A stretch of DNA of 40,388 nucleotides from Collinsella aerofaciens (GTDB taxonomy: Bacteria; Actinomycetota; Coriobacteriia; Coriobacteriales; Coriobacteriaceae). The stretch spans positions 1 through 40,388 of the forward strand of contig NZ_CAAKNY010000070.1 of assembly GCF_901212495.1 (NCBI RefSeq), written 5' to 3'. The notes beneath the pieces were generated by a model, which was not told where the DNA came from, did not search any database, and was given only the letters and a program-made list of their open reading frames with translations. Positions 17,319 to 24,906 of this stretch are shown in pieces. The translations under genes were made by a program, and so were the position numbers. Positions within the stretch are counted from its first letter, which is position 1; the number at the start of each line of letters is the position of its first letter.

Positions 17319-17384
17319 ATCGTTTGGCTATCGAGGCAGTCCTGCTATGAACCGAAGTTCGTTGCAGAATCTACGCTCGAAACG

Positions 17385-20300
17385 CTACATCTGCTTGCGA
17401 CGACGATCACCCAGCGTCACGCCCGCGGCCACGAGCGTAATACCGCCGATAACGAAGACCTCGCCCGCAAGCGCGGAGTCATCACCGGTCTGGGCAAGTG
17501 CTCCCGACTCAGCCTTCTTCTTGGCGGCAGGGGCCTTGGCGACAGGAGCCTTTGCGGCAGCCTGCGCAACCTGAGGCTTGGCCTGCGGCTCAGCCTTGGG
17601 ATGATACTTGTCGTACTCGGCCTGCGCGGCAGCAAGGGCATCCTTGGCATCGCCAAACTCGGCAAGCGCGGCGGCATAGGCGTCGTTGGCGTCGGACAGC
17701 TTGGCATCGGCATCGCTCAGGGCAGCCTTGAGACCAGCGGCGGCATCGACGGCAGCCTTATAGCGAGCGTAGGCGGCGTTCAGCTTGACCAACTTCTCGT
17801 TGCCCGTCGTGCCCGCGGCAAGGGAGGCCTTGTGGTCGACGGCCTCAAGATCGGCCTTGAGTGCCTCGTCGTTGGCAAGCTCGGCCTTGGCCTTGACGAT
17901 CTCGAGGTTCGCATCGACGACGGCCTCGTTGGCGGCCTCGAGCTGTTTCTGGGCATCGGCGACACCGGCGACGGCAGCGTCATAGGCGGCCTTGGCGTCG
18001 TCGACCGCCTTCTGGGCGCCGGCGAAGCGCTCGAAGGCCTTGTTTGTGCCGGCCAGCTCGCCCTCGGCAGCCTTGGCCTTGGCCTGCGCGTCGGACACAG
18101 CCTGCGCCTTGGCGGCAACTGCCTGCTTGGCGTCCGAAAGAGCGGTTGCGGCCTGGACATCTGCGGCCTGGGCCTTGTCTACACCATCCTGGGCGATGTC
18201 GTCGGCCTTCTTGGCCTTGTCAAGGGCGCCCTGCTTGTTCGTAAGGTCCGTCTTGGCAGCATCACGCTTGGCGGTAAGGTCCTTGACCGAAGCGGTGGCA
18301 TCGTCATAGGCCTTATTGGCCTTGTCGGACTTTGCCTTGGCGGCATCGCGGGCGCTGCGAGCCTTTGCCTTGCGAGCAGCGGCCTCTGCCGCCTTCGTCT
18401 TGCTGTCGGCCAACGTGGCATTTGCCTTATCGAGAGCCGCCTGGGCAGTAGCCGCCTTGCTCTTGGCGGCATCGAGCTTGGCCTGAGGCGTCATGACATC
18501 GATGCCCTTAAGCTCGGCTTCGGCAGCGTCATAGGCGGACTTGGCGGCAGCAGTAGCGGACTGAGCCTTCTCGTATTCGCCCTTGGCGGTGTTCATATCC
18601 GTGTCGGCCGCGGTATAGGCGTCTTGCGCGTCCTTCTGATTATTGAGAGCGGCGAGATATGCCGTATCGGCCGTGCCCAGCGTCTTCTGCGCCTGGGCGA
18701 GCTTGCCCTGAAGCTGCTTCAGCTGTTCCTTCTGCTCCTGCGTGCCGCCTGCGTTGTAGGCGGAATCGATGTAGTCGTTGACGAGCTTCTTGAACTCGGA
18801 GACAGTGAAATCAGCCTGAGTGTCATCAGCGCTGTAATCGAAGATGGTTACCTCGGAATCGGTGTTCTTACCGCTACCGGTCGCGATGCCGATAGCCTTC
18901 ATACCGGCATCGATGATGTTGAGATAGTGCCCGCACTCATGGTAGATGCTGTTGTAGTGCTGGTAGATATAGTAGGAATCATATCGATGGCTTCCAAGTG
19001 CGTCGCCATACTGCGCGACGTACTTATCGAATGCCTCCTTCTCCTGGGTATAGAGGCCGGTGTAGGGCCAGCCGAGGGTATCCTCGGTCTCGCCACCGGT
19101 GTATGCGCCGCCTCCGCCGGCAAGATTTTCACCGTTATCCCAGTAACAGCCCGAGTGTCCCCAGATGTTCGATGAATATGATGTATTAAGGGCGGCTGCC
19201 ACAGTCATGCGGAGGCTGACGCTGAGCGCCGACTGACCGTTCGCCTTGCGGAGGTTGTTCTGGGTGTCGAGATATGTCAGGGCGTTGCGCATCTGCTCCA
19301 GGGAAAGCGGGTTGGTGTCGCGAGACATGTCCTGATCGACGTACTTGTCATACCATTCGGCCTTGTCATCGGCGCCGGTCAATGTCGATACGGCATCCTG
19401 GGCGTTCTTTTTCTGCGTGGCCGTGAACTGGCTGCCGCCGATGATGTAGTTCATGAAGCCGAACATACCCTGGCTGATGACATTCTGGTCTACGGTCATG
19501 TTTGACTTGAGGTCGGCAATCTGCTGGTTAAGCTTGTCGACCTCGGCGTTCGCGGCATCGTATGCCTTCTTGGCGGTATCGGATGCGGCGCATGCCGTCT
19601 CCCACTCGCTGTGCTTCTGCTTGCGAACCTCGACGAGCCGGTCGTACTCGGCCTTCTTGTCGCCCTCGGTCTGCTGCGCTTGCTCGTATGCGGTCTTAGC
19701 GGTGGTGTACTTGCCGGTCGCATCGCTGAGCTTCGCGTTCGCCTCGTCGTATGCAGCCTGCGCGGAGGACACAGCAGTATTGGCGGAGTTGACACGCTCC
19801 TGAGCAGCAGGAACGGCAGCCTGGGCGTTTTTGAGATTTGACTGTGCGGTAGCGTCGGCAGCAGTCGCGGCGTCAAGGGCGCTCTGCGCGGTAGCAAGCT
19901 CGTTGGCGGCGGTGTTCTTAGCAGCCTCGAGCGCATCCAGATCGACACCCGTGCCAGAAGTAGCGGCATCGAGCGCGGCCTGCGCCTGATCCAGCTTCTG
20001 CTGGGCGTTGTCACGTGCGGTGGTTGCAGTAGCGAGGGCAGCGGCGGTCTGCTGTTTCTTTGCCTGAGCGGATGTCAGAGCAGACTCGGCATCCCTCTTT
20101 GCCTGCTCAGCATTGGCGGCGGCGGTCTTAGCGGCATCGAGCTCACCCTCGGCAGTCTTCACATCGGCGTTCGCTGCATCGAATTTTGCCCGCGCGTCCT
20201 CGACGGCCTTCTTGGCGGCCTCGTATTTATCCATGCCCATGGCCTCGAGCTTGGCCTCGGCGTCATCGAGGGCTTTCTTAGCTTCGTCGCGCTTTGTGTT

Positions 20301-20854
20301 GGCATCCTTGAGCGCCTGGGTCTTGTCATCGACCCTCTTATTGGCCTGATCGAGCTGGTCGTTCAGGTCGCCCAGCTTCTTTTGCTGTTGCTCGGCCTTG
20401 TCGACGGCCGCCTTAAGCTCGTCGATCTTCTCCTGAAGCGCGGCGACTTCTGCCGCGTTCTGCTCGGCCGTGTTGTCGCTCAGGGCCTTAGTAGCATGGT
20501 CTCTGTGCTGCTGGGCCTGCTGCTGAGATTGAGCCGCGGCATCAACCTTCTTCTGGGCGGCATCGTAGGCCGTCTGAGCGTCCTTGAGCTGCTTTGCCGA
20601 CTCCTCCGCCAGCTGGGCAGCCGTCTTTGCGACCGCTTGGTTACCGGCGGCAACGGTGTTCTCTACAGAACTACCCCCCCCTGAACAGAATCGCCGTTAT
20701 CGGTTGACGGTGCGGCGATTGCCGCCAGCGGCGACATGAGCGGCTGAGCGATGAGGCCCGCCGTCAAAACGGTTGCGACGGCATGGTTAGCAACGCCCTT
20801 GACGTTGACGGCCTTTGCCCGAGGCTCAAAGTGTTGTGGACTGTAGTTTGCCAT
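17385..20854 (-). CDS. sortase-anchored coiled-coil surface protein with CAP-like domain; frame broken at a G8 tract
   Basis: Giant surface protein, about 1156 residues once one base is added at the G8 run (20674-20681). As written, the N-terminal frame (ATG 20854, AAGGGAG upstream) ends after 63 residues at 20663, and the rest is in another frame. Order: signal peptide ending about SPLAAIAA; Ala/Lys/Asp-rich heptads (coiled coil) to about residue 450; a CAP/SCP-like globular region (about 450-720) with LRKANGQSAL, SNIWGHSGCYWDNGENLAG and IYHECGHYLNIID; a second long coiled coil; a Pro/Ala/Lys wall-spanning segment; and a C-terminal LAQTGD sorting signal with hydrophobic helix and RRRKQM tail. 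The layout resembles SEC10/PgrA surface-exclusion-type adhesins (family knowledge). The break may be real phase-OFF, a mutation or an assembly error. Confidence 0.85.
20674..20681 (-). repeat. G8 homopolymer at the frame break
   Basis: Eight G (minus strand) 58-60 codons after the start of the surface-protein gene. With nine or six G the signal-peptide frame would join the 1090-residue downstream frame; with eight it meets TAG at 20663-20665. Classic position for slipped-strand phase variation. Confidence 0.8.
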
Positions 20855-21159
20855 GGCTTTCTCCCTTTGACACGGATGTATCCATACGCATCAAAATGTA
20901 GGAGCTGATTTTTGAATTCTGTTGCGCAACATTGGTCACCGGCGAAGTTTTTGAAACTAACACCTCATGACATCACAATTTCGACACATATGAGGGCGTT
21001 CGTAAATCATATTTTCATGAGGCAGCGTCCAGTTTGCCATGTACGCTTGTTCTTACGTCATCCGCCCTGCCAGCCGGCATCCAACTAGCACCCCGCCCGC
21101 CACGGTGTAGAGTAAGGGCGACGGGCGGGATATGCGGCCCGTGCCAGAATGGGGTAAAC
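20855..21159. other. divergent intergenic region, surface protein / DUF389 gene
   Basis: 305 bases without a gene. Contains the TGTTGCGCAACA palindrome (20920-20931). Near the DUF389 gene, an 8-bp inverted repeat CCCGCCCG / CGGGCGGG (21092-21099 with 21122-21129) lies about 30-70 nt before its ATG. The middle is AT-richer than its surroundings, as expected for promoters, but no clear -35/-10 pair was identified. Confidence 0.5.
20920..20931. promoter_or_regulatory. candidate operator TGTTGCGCAACA
   Basis: Perfect 12-bp palindrome about 66 nt upstream of the surface-protein start. Together with its right flank it matches 16 of 18 positions of the site at 4634-4651. Confidence 0.5.
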
Positions 21160-22299
21160 ATGGAGCTCGACAAACAACAGATCAAGCGACTGCGCGAGCG
21201 CCATCATCGGCGCCATGGCATCCGCCCCGCCCATAGCGAGGCCATGGAGAACGCAAGCCGCTTTCTAAAGCAGGCATTCAACATTCGCGAGGGTCGCGCG
21301 CCCTACCACGTGATTCGCAAGCGCTTTGTAAACGGGGCGCGGCTGACCGGCTCTCACCTGTGCATCCTCATCATCGCCATGCTCATCGCGAGCATCGGCC
21401 TCGATATCGACTCGGACATCGCCATTGTAGGCGCCATGCTCATCTGCCCGCTCATGGGCTCAGTCCTTGCCATGGCATACGGCATTGCTACGCTCGACCG
21501 CGAGATTACCGTCGAGGCCATTGCCGGCCTCGCGCTGCAGATGGTCCTTTGCCTGGTCACGTCCACACTATATTTTAAGCTCTCGCCCCTTGGCACCACC
21601 ACGGCCGCCATCATCGACAACTCGACGCCCACCGTATGGGACCTTGCCGTCGCGCTCGCGGGCGGCTTTGCGGGCGGGCTGGGCAACTCGCGCGATCAGG
21701 AGCCTTCGACGCTCATTGCTGGCGTAGCCGTGGCGACCGCGCTCATGCCGCCCCTATGCGCAGCGGGTTACGGCATTGCCATCGCGAGCGGGTCGCTGTT
21801 TCTCTCGGCGCTTTATGAGTTTGGCATCAACGTGGTCTTTATCGCACTGGCTACCGAAGCCGTGCTGCTTCTTTTGCGCGTGCCGCTCAAGCGCGACCTG
21901 AACGGCGACGGTATTGTAACTGCCAAAGAAAACGCCGAGGTCAACGAGCTATCGCGCAAGGTGCGCCGCCGCATCATTGTGGGCACGGTAGTCTTTGCCA
22001 TCCCCTGCATCGTTATGACCGCGGGGTCCATTGGCTCGGCGCAGGCCGGCGTGCAGGACGGCTACGGCGTCACCGAAACCACGCGCGAGCTCGCCGCGGT
22101 GCTTCCGGGCTTTAAGGATTACACCATCGCCGTCGAGACCTCGGCTACCGAGGGCGACAAGGAGGGCCTTGTCGAGCGCGAGATTGTCGCCCACGTGACG
22201 ACAAGCGAGGCGCTTGGGGCACACGACCGTCATGTCGCCCGCAAGCTCATCGACCTCAATGTGCCCGAGCTCGATCGCGTGGAGTTCGATGTGAAGTGA
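21160..22299 (+). CDS. DUF389 domain membrane protein
   Basis: About 379 residues. A basic N-terminal stretch (KRLRERHHRRHGIR) precedes a membrane domain with the DUF389 hallmark IVGAMLICPLMGSVLAMAYG and the paired GNSRDQEPSTLIAGVAVATALMPPLCAAGYG segment; about six or seven helices, then a C-terminal extracytoplasmic or periplasmic-like domain (GVTETTRELAAVLPGF...). Function of the family is unknown. The ATG at 21160 follows GGGG; in-frame codons upstream to 21034 have no ribosome binding site. Interposed between helices is RDLNGDGIVTAKENAEV, a Dx(D/N)xDG-like calcium-binding pattern, which is unusual but may be chance. Confidence 0.87.
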   Translation: MELDKQQIKRLRERHHRRHGIRPAHSEAMENASRFLKQAFNIREGRAPYHVIRKRFVNGARLTGSHLCILIIAMLIASIGLDIDSDIAIVGAMLICPLMGSVLAMAYGIATLDREITVEAIAGLALQMVLCLVTSTLYFKLSPLGTTTAAIIDNSTPTVWDLAVALAGGFAGGLGNSRDQEPSTLIAGVAVATALMPPLCAAGYGIAIASGSLFLSALYEFGINVVFIALATEAVLLLLRVPLKRDLNGDGIVTAKENAEVNELSRKVRRRIIVGTVVFAIPCIVMTAGSIGSAQAGVQDGYGVTETTRELAAVLPGFKDYTIAVETSATEGDKEGLVEREIVAHVTTSEALGAHDRHVARKLIDLNVPELDRVEFDVK

Positions 22300-22372
22300 T
22301 GCCGACGCGGGATGAATGCCCGCACGGATGCAAGCTACGACGAGGCGCAGACGTGCTACGGACACGAACAAA

Positions 22373-22413
22373 GAGCGGGGTGCAGTTCATACCCGCGCCC
22401 CGCTCGCGGTTTT
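22373..22413 (+). terminator. intrinsic terminator of the DUF389 gene
   Basis: GAGCGGGG / CCCCGCTC stem extended by GC / GC across a G-U pair, followed by GCGGTTTTATT. It lies between convergent genes. Confidence 0.7.
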
Positions 22414-22424
22414 ATTGCCGTGAA

Positions 22425-22874
22425 TCAACTGTCCGGATCCACATCGCCAGACTCCACCGTAAACGCAGGTTTGGTGCTCACCAGATAAAATCGCGTCACT
22501 TTGCTATCTCTAGATAGATAGAGCTGGCCCTGCTCGCGTCCACGTGACATATACGCCACGTGGACCGTACCGAATTCTTCGCCGTTTTCCTTCTTTAATA
22601 TCAGGATGTTGGGATCATCCGTACGCTTAAACTGCCCGTCAACGCTGCTTCCGTCTTTGTTGACCAGTTGCCATCGACAGCCATCCTCCTCATGAAAGGC
22701 AAGGATTTCCAGACTCGTTTTGTCATCCCGATAGAAACCATCAATGGCAAACCCTTCGGAAGCGCATTCCTGCATATAGGATGTTTCTCGACTTATAGCA
22801 AGCAGCCCTATAGCGCCCAAGAGCACAGCTAGGCAGACCACTGCAAGGGTCATCGAAATAGCACGGCGACCCAT
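22425..22874 (-). CDS. hypothetical single-pass membrane-anchored protein
   Basis: 149 residues: a short basic N terminus, one hydrophobic segment (LAVVCLAVLLGAIGLLAI, about residues 9-27), then a polar extracytoplasmic domain with alternating beta pattern (GFYRDDKTSLEILAFHEEDGCRWQLVNKDG). I do not recognise the family. Start ATG at 22874 has only a weak GGTTGGG site. Its GC content is lower than that of the neighbouring genes. It lies next to an aryl-sulfotransferase remnant and a long inverted repeat, so this is a rearranged spot. Confidence 0.65.
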   Translation of the reverse strand: MGRRAISMTLAVVCLAVLLGAIGLLAISRETSYMQECASEGFAIDGFYRDDKTSLEILAFHEEDGCRWQLVNKDGSSVDGQFKRTDDPNILILKKENGEEFGTVHVAYMSRGREQGQLYLSRDSKVTRFYLVSTKPAFTVESGDVDPDS

Positions 22875-22956
22875 GTTAGCCCAACCGATAGTCGTTTAAC
22901 GGAGCGCGAAACATACTTGGCACCTCCGATATCAGAGCAAGCGTCACCCGCAGCCC

Positions 22957-23001
22957 AGTGGCAGTCATATGTTTGCAATATCAAACCATATGACTGCCAC
23001 T
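22957..23001. repeat. 15-bp perfect inverted repeat
   Basis: AGTGGCAGTCATATG (22957-22971) and its complement at 22987-23001, with GTTTG / CAAAC extending the stem past a bulge. No U-tract on either side. It lies between the hypothetical anchored protein and the sulfotransferase remnant. Confidence 0.75.
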
Positions 23002-23063
23002 CGCGGGGAGAGCATCGGCGAGCGGCGCGTTTTCGCACTCCATCGGTCAAAAGTAGGCGCGCG

Positions 23064-23351
23064 CTACAATTCGTACTTGTACACGCGGTAGATGTACTTC
23101 TCGGCTTCCATCTCGTAGGTGGCGATGGGCAGTCCATAGCGGTCGTACTCGGTAAAGGTCTTGGCTTGGCCCGATGCCACGAGCATGCTGTTCGAGTCGC
23201 CGACGCGCTGCGCACTGCTCACGTAGCCCGAGAACGGCACTGCGATCTGCTCCTCCAGCTCATAGGTGCGCGCCGTCTCGTCCACCGTAAAGAAGCGCCC
23301 AAACGAATGCGTGCCGTGGTCGTAGTCGGTAACATCGAACGCCTTCGCTTC
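23064..23351 (-). pseudogene. C-terminal remnant of an aryl-sulfate sulfotransferase-like gene
   Basis: The open frame encodes about 95 residues, including DVTDYDHGTHSFGRFFTVDE, SGYVSSAQRVGDSNSMLVASG and the ending YIYRVYKYEL. This resembles the C-terminal beta-propeller blade of bacterial arylsulfotransferases (ASST family, normally 500-600 residues). An in-frame TGA at 23352-23354 marks the break and no further sulfotransferase sequence was found upstream, so the 5' part is missing. A GTG at 23285 would allow a 73-residue product, but it has no ribosome binding site. The assignment is from memory of the family and is moderate. Confidence 0.55.
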
Positions 23352-23497
23352 TCAAACCCATATCGTTACCGTCTTTGAATGCCACCGTCGTTTCCCTCAT
23401 ATACCATGGCGTTTGCCCAGCCCTGTCCAATTATGGTCCGCAGCTTAGCAAACACCCCTGAGCGGTAGCTTAAGCTTGCAACGGCGCAGAAACACGG

Positions 23498-23524
23498 CTT
23501 TGGGGGCGCGGTCCGCCCCCAAAG
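23498..23524. terminator. 11-bp stem-loop after the dehydrogenase gene
   Basis: CTTTGGGGGCG / CGCCCCCAAAG perfect stem with a 5-nt loop directly after the stop codon at 23531. The U-tail is poor, so it may be a processing or protective hairpin. Confidence 0.55.
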
Positions 23525-23530
23525 AATCGT

Positions 23531-24490
23531 TTAGTACTTGAAGAAGCCCTCACCCGCGCTTTCGCCCAGCTTGCCTTCGTCGAGCATTTTCTTGAGGACG
23601 GACGCCATGGCCTTAAAGTTATAGGGCATCATCATCTTTTTGAGCAGCGGGCTCACCAGGCCCGAGACCTTCTGATACTGCATAACGATGTTGTAGGCCG
23701 TCTGGATGCCCACCGTGTCGAATACGCGGAACGGGCCCTTGGGTGCACCGGTGCCGCGCGTCTATGCGAGGTCGATGCTCTTGGGGTCACTCACGCCCGA
23801 GACATACAGGTCAAGACCCGAAAGCAGCCACGGCACCAACATGGAATTGAGCAGATAGCCGTTCTTTTCCTTGTTGACGGGAAGCGCCAGCATGCGAATG
23901 TCGTTGGCAAAGTCGACGAGCTCATCGAAGTAGCGCTTGTCGGTTTGGTCCTGTGCCATGACCTCGGTCATGTTGTTCTTCCAGATGGAGTTGGCAAAGT
24001 GCAGCGACAGGTACTTCTCGGGACGGCCGGTGTACTTGGCAAAGGTACTCGGCAGCAGCGTGGAAGAGTTGGTGACGATGACGGTCTTTTGCGGCAGAAC
24101 CGGGGCGAGTTTCTTGTAGAAGTCGATCTTTGCCTGAGTGTCCTCGGCCATAGACTCGATGACCAGGTCGGCGTCGGCCACTGCCTTGGCAAGATCGAGC
24201 TCCAGCTTGAGTGTGGCGTAGGCACGCTCGACGGCGGCGAGCGCCGCCTCCTTGTCGAAGGGCTGGGTGCTATCGGCGATACCGGCGCACCACTCGCCCG
24301 TGCCGTCCGCCATGCCCTCGATTGCCGCGATGTACTCCTCGCGCACATGATCGATCTTGGGCTGGGTGCGGCCGATGCTGCCCTCGCTGCGCAGCCAGAT
24401 CGTCACATCAAAGCCGCAGTAGGCGGCCTGGAAGGCAATCTGGCTTCCCAGTACGCCGCCACCGGCAACGCAAACGGTCTTGTAGCTCAT
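23531..24490 (-). pseudogene. 3-hydroxyacyl-CoA dehydrogenase interrupted by an in-frame TAG
   Basis: NAD-dependent 3-hydroxyacyl/3-hydroxybutyryl-CoA dehydrogenase (HBD/HADH family), which interconverts 3-hydroxyacyl-CoA and 3-ketoacyl-CoA. Rossmann motif VAGGGVLGSQIAFQAAYCGF, DADLVIESMAEDTQAK, VTNSSTLLPS and LHFANSIWKNNMTEV are present, then the helical C-terminal domain. Codon 243 is TAG (23762-23764). The same frame continues with TRGTGAPKGPFRVFDTVG and 50 more residues to TAA, giving the normal family length of about 320. Relatives usually have an aromatic or hydrophobic residue before the GTGAPKGPF motif, so a TGG to TAG change is likely. Start ATG at 24490 follows GAGAGG. A truncated 242-residue product would lack most of the substrate/dimer domain. 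Confidence 0.8.
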
Positions 24491-24841
24491 AGGAACAGTC
24501 CTCTCTTACGTAATTCCATAGATGTGTATTTATTCAACCGTAAGAGGGCTGCACGCTGGAGGTGGGTTCTATAAACGGACGGTTACTCGCGGCGAACGGC
24601 TACGCCTGTTCATTATCTCAGGGCTTTACAGGCCATTTTTCGTGCCGCAGGACCGTCGTTTTCGGAAGTGCGGTGAAAAATTGAGCTTCGCCGACCAGAC
24701 CGACTTTTTTAGCAACAAAACCGCAGGTAACGAGAGCTCAAAAGAGCAGTGTGCTCGGAGGTTTGGAGTTTTTCCCCGCACTTCTGAAATACGAGTCCGC
24801 TGAAGGCGTCAACAAGCCCATTTACGCAACATATGTCCAGT
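24491..24841. other. gene-free region upstream of the dehydrogenase
   Basis: About 350 bases without a supported gene. A plus-strand frame of 93 codons (24522-24803) has no ribosome binding site. The stretch holds two related inverted segments (24657-24682 and 24767-24793: CGTTTTCGGAAGTGCGGTGA against the complement of CCCCGCACTTCTGAAATACG) about 85 nt apart, which could close a large stem-loop, and a TTACGCAACAT at about 24822, a partial match to the TGTTRCGCAACA motif. Confidence 0.5.
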
Positions 24842-24878
24842 AAAAACGGGTGGTAGCCGGTACAGCTACCACCCGTTT
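24842..24878 (-). terminator. intrinsic terminator of the dehydratase activase gene
   Basis: AAACGGGTGGTAGC / GCTACCACCCGTTT perfect 14-bp stem with a 7-nt loop; on the minus strand the tail reads TTTTTA. Confidence 0.9.
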
Positions 24879-24906
24879 GTCTCATATCTGGTCCATAGCA
24901 GGCAAG

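Noticed and set aside
17601..19175. 524-codon plus-strand frame rich in Gly/Leu
   Set aside because: Antisense to the Ala/Lys/Asp codon-rich coiled coil of the surface protein, which naturally gives Gly/Leu/Val repeats.
23531..23713. Separate 60-residue gene after the TAG codon
   Set aside because: It is in the same frame as the dehydrogenase and supplies its C-terminal helices; the GTG has no ribosome site.
24522..24803. 93-codon plus-strand frame upstream of the dehydrogenase
   Set aside because: No ribosome binding site, no recognisable features, and it covers the inverted-repeat segment.
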